The notes beneath the pieces were generated by a model. That model made no database searches. It was not told the origin of the DNA and worked only from the letters and a program-made list of their open reading frames with translations. This document shows positions 33,101 through 46,500 of a stretch of 64,000 nt of DNA, piece by piece. Location of the stretch: contig OX387604.1 in assembly GCA_947568835.1 (NCBI GenBank), positions 27,824,851 through 27,888,850 of the forward strand, written 5' to 3'. This DNA is from Protonemura montana (taxonomy: Eukaryota > Arthropoda > Insecta > Plecoptera > Nemouridae). The position numbers and the translations under genes are program-made. Position 1 is the first letter of the stretch, and each line of letters starts with the position of its first letter.

Positions 33101-36100
33101 GACGTTCTCGTGAAATTCTCGATGATAAAGACCTGCTACGGTGTGGTCGTCTAAAGTTACAAAATAAATGGAAGTTAATGTTAATGTCGTGAATCCCGTC
33201 ACGTTAATGTCGACAGATCAGACCCAAACATGGTTGTCTTATCACAAGAGCATTCAGTGCTATAATTATATTATTTCAAACCACCTTTAAAGTCGGTTTG
33301 TGCCTCAATGGTGTCGTGTTCACTCTGTGGGTGTATGTTGTGTCTTTTAAAGCTGGGTCACCAGTGTTTTGATCATCGAACTTGGTTCACACTCTTCGTC
33401 TTTTAAAGGCCACATGCTAAGTTCCTTTTTTTCTCTGGTAATGTGGAAGCCAAGAAGTTCTTTTAACAGGCTGAAAATGTTTTGAGAAAAGGGTTTATCA
33501 TAACACTAGGTACGACTATTTGTGATAAACGATGGTAACGTCTCTAACATAACAGTGGTTTATCCCGTCCGTCTATCCCATGGCTGCTGGCCAAAACACA
33601 GTCTTTGTTAAAAACGATTATTTCTATGTATTTTCATTTACAGGAAAGCTTTTTAAGAGATGAAGTAGAGTTAACAAAATTTTGTATGTATCTCTTTCTC
33701 TTTATTTCTTTATAAGGTTAAGCGTGCTAAAATCTAGCTGACTAGCATTATCAAACCGATGCTTGTAACTTACGCAACGTGTCTGTATTATTACCCTCAA
33801 GCAGCTGTGAAGTATGCTTTTTTTATTTTGAATTACTGGGGTGATTCACATTTGTTTTACGATCCACCTTGTTTATATACTGTGCGCTAAATGGTCGGAA
33901 TGAAATATTTTTCCTCAACCTTGTAATAAAACCATACAAACAATGGGAGACTGCGTTCTTAAAAGATTTTAGAGGCAAAGATCTGTATCTTGATGAACGT
34001 GCATAAGCAAGTAGTGCGATTTATGGTAAAATGTCTTAAGCACCAACATGTTCTGAGCCATAACAGGTGATAAAAGAAGAAATGCACAAAAAATGTGCAG
34101 TAATATAATTATAAATCAATCAGATTTACAAAAATCCGGCAAACGCAAAAATGACGTCTTACCTTAACAAACGACAGTTTTATGTGTGCTGACTATTTTA
34201 TTGCATAGTAAGCCTTTTCTGGGCCCAAAAAGAAATAAGTAGTGCATGTAGTCTTCTAATCGCTGTTATTTATTGACATTCTTGTAAACTCTACTAGCAG
34301 TGAAGACCAACTACGGTTCGGTTGCTTCAAGTTACAAATAAAATGAAGTTATTTGTCGATTTCGTGATCTCCGTGGCGTTATTGTCGACAGATCAGACAC
34401 GCATACGATTGTCTTGTACCAAAAGCAGTTTGTGCTATGATTATATTTTTTTAAATTACCTTTGAAACTACATCATGAAGCTGGTTAATATCCGATTATT
34501 TTGTGAAGGCGCTCAATGCCTGGTTTCAACCGAAGTCATTTTGTGCCTCATTGATCTTGTATTTACTCTTTATGAGTATTTCGTGGCTTTTTAAGCTGGG
34601 TTACTGGTGTTTTTAATCATCGTCTCTCGTTAATACTCTTCGACTTTAAAAGGTCACATGCCAAGGTCCTATTTGCCTCTTGGTAAAGTAAGAGTCAGGA
34701 CGTTTGTAAAACTGCCTGAAACATCCTATAGAATAGGGTTAGTCATTATCCTTGGTATGACTATTTGTTATAAACGATGGTTACGCCACTAACATTACAG
34801 GGATGTAGCCCGCCGGCTTATCCTTTAGCTGCTGGCCCATACAAATCTTATGTTGGATTCGACTTGTTCCTTTTTTTTACCGACAGTCAAGCTTTGTTAG
34901 AAATACTTTATGGTTAAAAAAACATTTCACGTTTTTTTTCTCCTATTTTTTTTTTTATGTTAACACTGCTGACTTCCCATTGGTTTAGCGCTGAGCGTTA
35001 GCGTAAAAATAAACATTAAGTTAAGCGCGGTAAAATCTTGCTGACCAGAAGTATCAAACCGATACTTGTAATTTACGCTTAAGGTCTGTATTATGACCCT
35101 AAAGAAGCTGTTAAGAATGCTTTTTTAATTCTTTGAAATCGTGGAGAGAATCACACTTGTTTCAAAGTCTGACAGTTATTGTACTGTGCGCTAAATGGTC
35201 GGAATGAAATATTTTATTTGAACCTGGTTATTAAACCATACACTTTTTCGTAGACTTAGTTCTTGAGGGTTAAGTAGCTCATTAAGTCTTCAAATCGCTG
35301 TCACTAATTGACGTTCTCGTGAAATTCTCGGGCGATGGTTGACATGGTTGTCCTATCACAAGAGCATTCAGTGCTATGCTTATATTATTTTAAACCAACT
35401 TTGAAGTTAGTTTGTGCCTCAATGGCCTAGTGTTTACTCTGAAGGAGTTTGTTTTAACATTTAAAGCTGGGTCATCGGTGTTTTTATCATCGAACTTGGT
35501 TGACAATTTTCGTCTTTTAGATGTCACATGCCAAGTTTTTTTTTTCTCTTGGTAATGTGGAAGTCAAGAAGTTCTTTTCACAGGCTGACATTGTTGAGAA
35601 AGGGTTTAATCGTAACTCTAGGGACGACTATTAGTGATACACGATGGTAACGTCTCTAACATAACAGTGGTTTATCCCGTCCGTCTATCTCATGGCTGCT
35701 GGCCAAAACACAGTCTTTGTTGGAAACGATTATTTTTTGTGTGTTTTCACTTACAGGAAAACTTTTTTAGAGATGTAGTAAGGTTAAAAATCTCTTTCAT
35801 GTATCTGTTTCTCTTTATTTCTTTATTAGGTTAAGCGGGCTTAAATCTTGCTGACTTGCATTATCAAACCGATACTTGTAACTTACGCAACGTGTCTGTA
35901 TTATAAACCTCAAGCAGCTGTGAAGTATGCTTTTTTTATTTTGAATTACTGTGGTGATTCACCTTTGTTTTAAGATCCACCTTGTTTATATACTGTGCGC
36001 TAAATGGTCGGAATGAAATATTTTACCTCAACCTTGTAATAAAACCATACAAACAATGGTAGACTGTGTCCTTAAAAGATTGTAAAAGCAAAGATCTGCA

Positions 36101-39100
36101 TCTAAGTGAACGCGCATAAGCAAATAGTGCAATTTAAGAGTCTTTTTTTTACCGACAGTCAAGCTTTGTTCGAAATACTTCATGGTTCAAAAAACATTTC
36201 ACGTTTTTTTTCTCCTATTTTTTTTGATGTTAACTTTGCTGACTTCCCATTGGTTTAGCGCTGAGCGTTAGCGTAAAAATAAACCTTAAGTTAAGCGCGG
36301 TAAAATCTTTCTGACCAGAAGTATCAAACCGATACTTGTAATTTACGCTAAAGGTCTGTATTATGACCTTTAAGAAGCTGTTAAGAATGCTTTTTTAATT
36401 CTTTGGAATCGTGGAGAGAATCACCCTTGTTTTAAAGGCCGACAGTTATTGTACTGTGCGCTAAATGGTCGGAATGAAATATTTTACCTGAACCTTGTAG
36501 TAAAACCATACAAACAATGGTAGACTATGTTCTTAAAAGATTGTAAAAGCAAAGATCTGCATCCAAGTGAACGCGCATAAGCAAATAGTGCGATTTATGT
36601 AAAAATGTCTTAAGCACCAACATGTCCTGAGCGACAACATGTGAAAAGAGCAGAAATGCACAAAAAATGTGCAGTAATATAATTATAAATCAATCAGATT
36701 TCCAAAAATCTGGCAAACGCAAAAATGACGTCTATCCTTAACAAACGACAGTTTCATGTATGCTGACTGTTTTATAGCATAGGCAGCCTTTTCTGGGCCC
36801 AAAAAGAAATAAGTAGTGCATGTAGTCTTCTAATCGCTGTCATTTATTGACATTCTTGTAAACTCTACTAGCAGTGAAGACCAACTACGGTTCGGTTGCT
36901 TCAAGTTACAAATAAAATGAAGTTTTTTGTCGATTTCGTGATCTCCGTGGCGTTATTGTCGACAGATCAGACACGCATACGATTGTCTTGTACCAAAAGC
37001 AGTTTGTGCTATGATTATATTTTTTAAAATTACCTTCGAAACTACATCATGAAGCTGGTTAATATCCGATTATTTTGTGAAGGCGCTCAATGCCTGGTTT
37101 CAACCGAAGTCATTTTGTGCCTCATTGATCTTGTATTTACTCTTTATGAGTATTTCGTGTCTTTTTAAGCTGGGTCACTGGTGTTTTTAATCATCGTCTC
37201 TCGTTAATACTCTTCGACTTTTAAAGGTCGCATGCCAAGGTCCTATTTGCCTCTTGGTAAAGTAAGAGTCAGAACGTTTGTAAAACTGCCTGAAACATCC
37301 TATAGAATAGGGTTAGTCATTATCCTAGGTATGACTATTTGTTATAAACGATGGTTATGCCACTAACATTACAGTGATGTAGCCCGCCAGGTTATCCTTT
37401 AGCTGCTGGCCCATACAAATCTTATGTTGGATACGACTTTTCCTTTTTTTCACCGACATTTAAGCTTTGTTAGTAATACTTCATGAATAAAAAAAAATTT
37501 CACGTATTTTTTCTCCTATTTCTTTCGATGTTAACACTGCTGACTTCCCATTGGTTTAGCGCTGAACGTTAGCGTAAAAATAAAATTTAAGTTAAGCGCG
37601 GTAAAATCTTGCTGACCAGAAGTATCAAACCGATACTGGTAATTTATGCTAAAGGTCTGTATTATGACCCTTAAGAAGCTGTAAAGAATGCTCTTTTTAT
37701 TCTTTAGAATCGTGTTATTGTTTGTTATTGTACTGTGCGCTAAATGGTCGGAATGAAATATTTTATTTGAACCTGGTTATCAAACCATACACTTATTCGT
37801 AGACTTAGTTCTTGAGGGTTAAGAAGCTCATTAAGTCTTCAAATCGCTGTCTCTAATTGACGTTCTCGTGAAATTCTCGATGATAAAGACCTGCTACGGT
37901 GTGGTCGTCTAAAGTTACAAAATAAATGGAAGTTAATGTTAATGTCGTGAATCCCGTCACGTTAATGTCGACAGATCAGACCCAAACATGGTTGTCTTAT
38001 CACAAGAGCATTCAGTGCTATGATGATATTATTTCAAACCACCTTTAAAGTCGGTTTGTGCCTCAATGGTCTCGTGTTCAATCTGTGGCTGTATGTTGTG
38101 TCTTTTAAAGCTGGGTCACCAGTGTTTTTATCATCGAACTTGGTTTACACTCTTCGTCTTTTAAAGGCCACATGCTAAGTTCCTTTTTTGCTCTGGTAAT
38201 GTGGAAGTCAAGAAGTTCTTTTAACAGGCTGAAAATGTTTTGAGAAAAGGGTTTATCATAACACTAGGTACGACTATTTGTGATAAACGATGGTAACGTC
38301 TCTAACATAACAGTGGTTTATCCCGTCCGTATATCCCATGGCTGCTGGCAAAAACACAGTCTTTGTTGGAAACGATTATTTCTTTGTATTTTCATTTACA
38401 GGAAAGCTTTTTAAGAGATGTACCAAAGTTAACAAAATTTTGTATGTATCTCTTTATCTTCATTTCTTAATAAGGTTAAGCGTGCTTAAATCTTGCTGAC
38501 TAGCATTATCAAACCGATACTTGTAACTTACGCAACGTGTCTGTATTATTAACCTCAAGCAGCTGTAAAGAATGCTTTTTTTTATTTGAATTACTGGGGT
38601 GATTCACATTTTTTTTACGATCCGCCTTCATTTTCTACTGTGCGCTAAATGGTCGGAATGAAATATTTTACCTCAACCTTGTAATAAAACCATACAAACA
38701 ATGGTAGACTGCGTTCTGAAAAGATTTTAGGGGCAAAGATCTTTTATTTTTTTTTTTTATTTAACTTATTTTTTCCAAGATACCAATTCCTTGGTTTTTG
38801 GCAAGTCAAGGTGTTACATAAATGGATGTACAATCGAGATAAAATACCCATGGTTTCATAATATCACAAGTCAATAAATATGTACAATAAATTCAATAGC
38901 AATGGTATATCACAGTCGTATCATTTTACATAAAACAGTTCTTTTGTACTATAAAAACATTTTTCTATGAGGTAGGCCTTCAGAGTTGCTCTTAAGATCT
39001 GCATCTTAGTGAACGTGCATAAGCAATTAGTGCGATTTATGGTAAAATGTCTTAAGAACCAACATTTTCTGAGCCATAACAGGTGATAAAAGCAGAAATG

Positions 39101-42100
39101 CACAAAAAAATTTGCAGTAGTACAATTAGCTATCAATCAGATTTAAAAAATATAGCAAACGCAGTTGGCGCAAAATGACGTCATACCTTAACAAACGACA
39201 GTTTAATGTGTGCTGACTGTTTTATTGCATAGTTAGCCTTTTCTGGGCCCAAAAAAGAAATAAGTAGTGCATGTAGTCTTCTAATCGCTGTCATTTATTG
39301 ACATTCTTGTAAACTCTACTAGCAGTGAAGACCAACTACGGCTCGGTTGCTTCAAGTTACAAATAAAATGAAGTTATTTGTCGATTTCGTGATCTCCGTG
39401 GCGTTATTGTCGACAGATCAGACACGCATACGATTGTCTTGTACCAAAAGCAGTTTGTGCTATGATTATATTTTTTTAAATTACCTTTGAAACTACATCA
39501 TGAAGCTGGTTAATATCCGATTATTTTGTGAAGGCGCTCAATGCCTGGTTTCAACCGAAGTCATTTTGTGCCTCATTGATCTTGTATTTACTCTTTATGA
39601 GTATTTCGTGGCTTTTTAAGCTGGGTTACTGGTGTTTTTAATCATCGTCTCTCGTTAATACTCTTCGACTTTAAAAGGTCACATGCCAAGGTCCTATTTG
39701 CCTCTTGGTAAAGTAAGAGTCAGGACGTTTGTAAAACTGCCTGAAACATCCTATAGAATAGGGTTAGTCATTATCCTAGGTATGACTATTTGATTTGAAC
39801 GATGGATACGCCACTTACATTACAGTGATGTAGCCCGCCAGGTTATCCTTTAGCTGCTGGCCCATACAAATCTTATGTTGGATACGACTTGTTCCTTTTT
39901 TTTTTTACCGACAGTCAAGCTTTGTTAGAAATACTTCAAGAAGTAATACTTTAAGTAATACTTTAGTAGAAATAATTTGTTAGTTAATACTGCTGACTTC
40001 CTATTGGTTAAGCGCTGAGCATTAGCGTAAAAATTAACCTTAAGTTAAGCGCGGTAAAGTCATGCTGACCAGAAGTAACAAACCGATACTTGTAATTTAC
40101 GCTAATGGTCTGTATTATGACCCTTAAGAAGCTGTTAAGAATGCTTTTTTAATTCTTTGGAATCGTGGAGAGAATCACACTTGTTTCAAAGGCCGACAGT
40201 TATTGTACTGTGCGCTAAATGGTCGGAATGAAATATTTTATTTGAACCTGGTTATTAAACCATACACTTATTCGAAGACTTAGTTCTTGAGGGTTAAGTA
40301 GCTCATTAAGTCTTCAAATCGCTGTCACTAATTGACGTTCTCGTGAAATTCTCGGGCGATGGTTGACATGGTTGTCCTATCACAAGAGCATTCAGTGCTA
40401 TGATTATATTATTTTAAACCAACTTTGAAGTCAGTTTGTGCCTCAATGGTCAAGTGTTCACTCTGAAGGAGTTTGTTTTAACATTTAAAGCTGGGTCATC
40501 GGTGTTTTTATCATCGAACTTGGTTGACACTTTTCGTCTTTTAAATGTCACATGCCAAGTGTCTTTTTTTCTCTTGGTAATGTGGAAGTCAAGAAGTTCT
40601 TTTCACAGGCTGAAATTGTTTTGAGAAAAGGGTTTTATCGTATCTTTAGGTACGACTATTAGTGATAAACGATAGTAACGTCTCTAACATAACAATGGTT
40701 TATCCCGTCCGTCTATCTCATGGCTGCTGGCCAAAATACAGTCTTTGTTGGAAACGATTATTTTTTGTGTGTTTTCACTTACAGGAAAACTTTTTTAGAG
40801 ATGTAGTAAGGTTACCAAAATTTTGCATGTATCTGTTTCTCTTTATTTCTTTATTAGGTTAAGCGGGCTTAAATCTGGCTGACTTGCATTATCAAACCGA
40901 TACTTGTAACTTACGCAACGTGTCTGTATTATTAACCTCAAGCAGTTGTGAAGTATGCTTTTTTATTTTGAATAACTGGGGTGATTCACGTTTGTTTGAA
41001 GATCCACCTTGTTTATATACTGTGCGCTAAATGGTCGGAATGAAATATTTTACCTCAACCTTGTAACAAAACCATACAAACAATGGTAGACTGTGTGTTC
41101 CTAAAAGATTGTAAAAGCAAAGATCTGCATCTAAGTGAACGCGCATAAGCAAAAAGTGCAATTTATGTAAAAATGTCTTATGTAATTTATGTAAAATGTC
41201 CAACATGTTCTGAGCCATAACAGGTGATAAAAGCAGAAATTCACAAAAAATGTGCAGTAATATAATTATTAATCTATCAGATTTACAAAAATCTGGCACA
41301 CGCAAAAATGACGTCTTACCTTAACAAACGACAGTTTTATGTGTGCTGACTGTTTTATTGCATAGTAAGCCTTTTCTGGGCCCAAAAAGATATAAGTAGT
41401 CATGTAGTCCTATAATCGCTGTCATTTTTTGACATTCTTGTAAACTCTATTAGCAGTGAAGACCAACTACGGTTCGGTAGCTTCAAGTTACAAATAAAAT
41501 AAAGTTATTTGTCGATTTCGTGATCTCCGTGGCGTTATTGTCGACAGATCAGACACGCATACGATTGTCTTGTACCAAAAGCAGTCTGTGCTATGATTAT
41601 ATTTTTTTCAATTACCTTTGAAACTACATCATGAAGCTGGTTAATATCCGATTATTTTGTGAAGGCGCTCAATGCCTGGTTTAAACCGAAGTCATTTTGT
41701 GCCTCATTGATCTTGTATTTACTCTTTATGAGTATTTCGTGTCTTTTTAAGCTGGGTTACTGGTGTTTTTAATCATCGTCTCTCGTTAATACTCTTCGAC
41801 TTTAAAAGGTCACATGACAAGGTCCTATTTGCCTCTTGGTAAAGTAAGAGTCAGGACGTTTGTAAAACTGCCTGAAACATCCTATAGAATAGGGTTAGTC
41901 ATTATCCTAGGTATGACTATTTGTTATAAACGATGGATACGCCACTTACATTACAGTGATGTAGCCCGCCTGCTTATCAATAGCTGCTGGCCCATACAAA
42001 TCTTATGTTGGATACGATTTGTTCCTTTTTTTTTACTGACAGTCAAGCTTTGTTAGAAATACTTCATAGTTATTTCACGTTTTTTTTCTCCAATTTTTTT

Positions 42101-42927
42101 CGATGTTAACACTGCTGACTTCCCATTGGTTTAGCGCTGAGCGTTAGCGTAAAAATGAACATTAAGTTAAGCGCGGTAAAGTCATGCTGACCAGAAGTAA
42201 CAAACCGATACTTGTAATTTACGCTAATGGTCTGTATTATGACCCTTAAGAAGCTGTTAAGAATGCTTTTTTAATTCTTTGGAATCGTGGAGAGAATCAC
42301 ACTTGTTTCAAAGGCCGACAGTTATTGTACTGTGCGCTAAATGGTCGGAATGAAATATTTTATTTGAACCTGGTTATTAAACCATACACTTTTTCGTAGA
42401 CTTAGTTCTTGAGGGTTAAGTAGCTCATTAAGTCTTCAAATCGCTGTCACTAATTGACGTTCTCGTGAAATTCTCGGGCGATGGTTGACATGGTTGTCCT
42501 ATCACAAGAGCATTCAGTGCTATGATTATATTATTTTAAACCACATTTGAATTCAGTTTGTGCCTCAATTGTCTAGTGTTAACTCTGAAGGAGTTTGTTT
42601 TAACATTTAAAGCTGGGTCATCGGTGTTTTTATCATCGAACTTGGTTGACACTTTTTGTCTTTTAAATGTCACATGCCAAGTGTCTTTTTTTCTCTTGGT
42701 AATGTGGAAGTCAAGAAGTTCTTTTCACAGGCTGAAATTGTTTTGAGAAAAGGGTTTTATCGTAACTCTAGGTACGACTATTAGTGATAAACGATGGTAA
42801 CGTCTCTAACATAACAATGGTTTATCCCGTCCGTCTATCTCATGGCTGCTGGCCAAAACACAGTCTTTGTTGGAAACGATTATTTTTTGTGTGTTTTCAC
42901 TTATAGGAAAACTTTTTTAGAGATGTA
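30181..42927. repeat. Array of ~1-kb monomers in A/B dimers, part 1
   Basis: Landmarks recur throughout, especially TGTGCGCTAAATGGTCGGAA (near 32980, 33880, 35180, 35990, 36450, 37730, 38640, 40210, 41020 and 42330). CATCATGAAGCTGGTTAA and GATGTAGCCCG also recur. Two monomer types alternate, A (TTTGAACCTGGTTAT) and B (CCTCAACCTTGTAATAAAAC), giving dimers of about 2.1-2.2 kb. Longer spacings (about 2.5 kb) reflect insertions or partial units. Units left of ~32.5 kb are more diverged. The short frames differ in integrity between units, so I see no conserved protein. The array looks like a large complex satellite. Confidence 0.9.
38743..38993 (-). mobile_element. Severely 5'-truncated LINE 3' end inserted in the array, copy 1
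   Basis: The insertion is flanked by AAGATCT on both sides (38736-38742 and 38994-39000), a 7-bp target duplication, and interrupts a monomer whose uninterrupted form is seen elsewhere. On the minus strand it encodes only the last ~20 residues of a LINE ORF2 (RATLKAYLIEKCFYSTKELF, then YVK and stop), then a 3' UTR and an A-rich tail at the left end. The C-terminus resembles that of the LINE at 19.39-20.5 kb. Confidence 0.85.
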
Positions 42928-42932
42928 GTAAG
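42928..42932. repeat. Target-site duplication GTAAG (left), gypsy copy 1
   Basis: GTAAG flanks the left LTR and recurs at 47607-47611. The empty site AGATGTAGTAAGGTTA is seen in the related unit near 40800. Confidence 0.9.
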
Positions 42933-43146
42933 TGTTGTATTCTCTTTGTTTGAGTGCTTACAATTGGGTTGTCTTGTAGGATTGCCGGGTTCTCATATGA
43001 TCAAGATTGATAGGTCTCGTTTCCACAACAGTTCTTTATTCTCTCTCTTGTTCCCTTTCCTACTGCCCCTTCCTTCCGCTCTGGCAGCCGCTCAGCTAGC
43101 GGATCCAGGCGCGCACTGTGGCGGGTTATTTGAATGGGACATGACG
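42933..43146 (-). repeat. 3' LTR of gypsy copy 1
   Basis: 214 bp, beginning TGTTGTATTCTCTTTG on the plus strand. It matches 47395-47606 apart from a few substitutions and a 2-base length difference. Confidence 0.9.
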
Positions 43147-43514
43147 ATAAATTCCCCCTTTTTTTTATTTGTTTCAATACATGGTACAATTTATAATAGA
43201 AAGTCTGAGAGGTATGCTGGTTTTTGTTTCTTGCGCTTGGACGTTTCTTCCGGTGCTGGCATCTCGGGGACGGTGTTGTTGTGGGCCGCTGGTGTGGGTG
43301 GGGCTCTCTCCTCCTCCTTTGGGATCGTTGTGAAGTTTGTGGAGTTGTTGAGCTTGCTCAGCTCTTCCTCCTTCTCCCTTTTCAGCTCCGCGGGCACTCG
43401 TTTGAAAAATGAGGCGTTCCTCATCGTTTCCTTTGTCGTCCCTTTCTGTTTGGCTGTAACTTGGTTTCCTCGTATCTTGGTGATGGTGTACGGGTCTGGA
43501 TCGAAAAGTGGTGA

Positions 43515-46500
43515 TTATTTGTTCTTCTTCGGTTGCTTGCAGAAGACTGTATCGCCTTCTTGGTACGAGTGTGGTTTCGTGTTTCGCTTCTTGTCGGCGT
43601 ATTGTTTGGCCTTTTCTTTGTTCATTCTGTCGGTTTCTTGGATGTCGACTGGTGGTGCGGTTAGGTTTTCCGGCGTTGACGGGAGGGTGGTCCTCATTTT
43701 CCTGTTGCAGATGACTTCGTATGGGCTTCTGCCGGTGGTGGTGTGTGGTGTTGCTCTGTAGTTCAACAGGTAGTGGTTTATTTCTTTTTCAACATTTTTG
43801 TTTTCGAAGTACGCTGCCTTCACTGTTTTCCGGAGAGAACCGACGGCTCTTTCTGCTGCTCCATTGGCTTCTGGCCAGAGTGGCGTTACTCGGTGGTGTT
43901 TTATACCAAGGTCATTCAGAAATTGCTTGAACTCTTTTCCATTAAAAGGTGGTCCATTGTCGGTCTTGATTTGTGTCGGGATTCCTAGTTCGCAGAATAT
44001 TCTAAGTAGGAATGGCTTCGTTTGTGTGAAACTGGTGTTGTTTACTTTCTCTACGAAGGGATATCTCGAGTGTTCGTCTGTTACTATGCACAGGTATGTG
44101 CCGTTCGGGTATGGTCCGTCGTAGTCCATCGCCAGCTTTTGCCACGGTCCCTCCGGCAGTTCTGTCGGAGTTATGGGGTCTCTTGCTGTTTTCGGCTTTG
44201 TCATGATCTGGCACGTAATGCAGGATTTGAGTTGTTCCTCTACGCATGGTCCTAGGTCTGGGAACCAAACTTTTTCTCGGAGCAGTTCTTTCGTCTTGAC
44301 TATGCCTCGGTGTCCTCGGTGTGCTAGTTCGATCGCCTTGGATTGTAGTGATGTTGGTAAGATTATTCTTGTGCCCCTAAGGACGACGTTTTTGTGTGTG
44401 GTGATCTCTTCCTGGATTTTCCGGAATGCTTTCAGAATGCTTTCGGCCCAGAACTTGTGCGCAGTCTGTGCTGTGGCCTGTAGAGCTTGGATCAATGTTT
44501 GTAACGTCTCATCCTTGTTTGTGGCTTCAGCGACTTCCTCAATGGGTATTGCCTTTGGGCTCGCGTGATGTAGTAGGAAGTTGACATACTCGTCTGGGAC
44601 TTTGTGTGTTCGATAATTGTTCGGTGTAAATGGTAGTGGGTGTCGGGACATGTAATCCGATGGGTTATCAATTCCCACTTGATGCCTTGGCTTGAAATCG
44701 TACGTTTGAGTCCGCAATAGTAGTCTGGATATGCGTGCGGAGGGGTCTGATCTCTTGTTCTCCAGTATTGCGACTATTGGCTTGGAGTCTGTGTGTAGTA
44801 TGAATGTTGTGCCGTAAACGTACAGGTGGAAGTGTTCCATTGCCCATACTACCGCTAGCGTTTCCTTCTCAATGTGTGAATAGCGGGTCTCGACATCGGT
44901 CAGCGAGCGGCTTCCAAATGCTATGATCTCAGGATTTCCCTCTCCTTGTTGCGACAATATTGCGCCTAATCCGTTGGGCCCTGCGTCTACATGGAGGTGT
45001 GTTGTCTTGTTTAAGTCGTGATATGCCAGTGTTTGGGACGCTGACAGCTTTCCTTTCAGGGTAGTGAATATCTCTTCGTGCTTGTCTGTCCACTCCCACT
45101 CACGGTTTTGCTCGGTGAGCTCGCGCAGCGGCTTTGTAGTCTCGGCAAGATCCGGTAGGAATCGACCGCAGTAGTTCAGCATTCCCAGCAGGCTGCGGAC
45201 TTCTGTGGCGCTGGTCGGGCTGGCGAGTTCCTTGAAGGCGGCTACTTTGAGGGGGTCTGGTTTGAGACCGTTTGCTGAAAATATGTGACCAAAGAAAGTT
45301 ATTTCGGTTAGTGCAAATTGACATTTATTTTTGTTCAGGGTGAGGCCGCTGTCGGACAGCCTCTTCAGTGTTCTCTGGAGTGCCATGCCGTGTTCTTCTT
45401 TCGTCTGGCCGTATACTAAGATGTCATCGCTGACGTTGAGTGCTCCGGGGATGTTGCTAAGGACTTGTTGGATCGTGTTCTGGAATAGTTCTGCTGCGGA
45501 GTTGACGCCAAAATTCAACCTCTTGTATCTTCTTAGGCCCATGTGTGTGGAGAATGTTGTTATGTGGCGTGACTCCTGGTCTAGTTTGATCTGGTGGTAG
45601 CCTTCGTTCAGATCTAGCTTCGAAAATGTTGTTGCTCCGTTCAGCGAGGTGACGATGTCTTCTAGCGTTGGAGTGATGTGCCTTGTTCGTTTGATCGCTT
45701 GGTTTGGGCTTCGCATGTCTATGCAGAGTCGTATCTTGTTAGGATCGTTGGCTTTGGGCACAACTGTGATGGGTGATACCCATGGCGTTGGACCTGTCAC
45801 TTCTTCAATGATGTCAGCTTTTTCGAGTCGTTGTAGTTCCTGTTCTACTAGTTGTCGAGTGTGAAATGGTATGCGTCTGTGCTTTTGTGCCGTTGGTTGC
45901 ACGGATTTGTCTATGTGTAGTTTCGCCTCGAAGTTCTTGAGTGTTCCCAGTCCTTCGAATAGGGATGGGTGTTTCTTTTCGATTTCGGCGATGAATTTTT
46001 CTTGATTGGTAGCTGATGTTGCTGGCCCTGTTGTTGCGCAGGTGATGGCTATTATCCCTAGCTCGATGGAGTCCTGGAAGCTCAGGATTGGCTCTGTTGT
46101 GCCTGCCACTACATATATGCATGTGTCACACGATTTGGATTTATGACGTAGCTGGGCGTTGAATTTTCCCTTGATTGGTAGGCTCTCTGTTCTGCCGTAT
46201 GGGAATATCTTCGTCCCAGTTTTGACAAGTGGTGGGCGTGGTTGGATGGATTCATAGCTCTCACTGGATATTATTGATACCGTGGTACCTGTGTCTATTA
46301 GAAAGAGAATTGGTTTCCCGTTCGTACTTACTGTCACCTTAAGCGATTTCTTTGCTTTGTCCAGTGTTTCCGTTGCATTGGTTGACAGATGGAACGTTGA
46401 TTCTTCAGAATCGGAGTTACTTGTGTCGATCGTCCGGATGTGCTCGGCCTTTTTTTGATCGCGACTCGTTTTCTGAGTGGATTCAGTGCTCGATCGACAT

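Noticed and set aside
38921-39136. 71-codon minus-strand frame (also 52490-52705)
   Set aside because: It is a chimera. The C-terminal part is the LINE tail and the N-terminal part is array monomer read by chance across the insertion boundary.
40436-40624. 62-codon frames repeated in the array (40436, 42558, 54004) and ~66-codon frames (35634, 40662)
   Set aside because: They start at TTG or GTG, are present only in very similar units and are broken in others. They reflect recent duplication, not selection.
42946-43761. 271-codon plus-strand frame (also at 54392-55207)
   Set aside because: It runs antisense through the gypsy LTR and the end of its pol region. It is rich in Ser/Leu/Phe with no domain, so it is a shadow of the minus-strand element.
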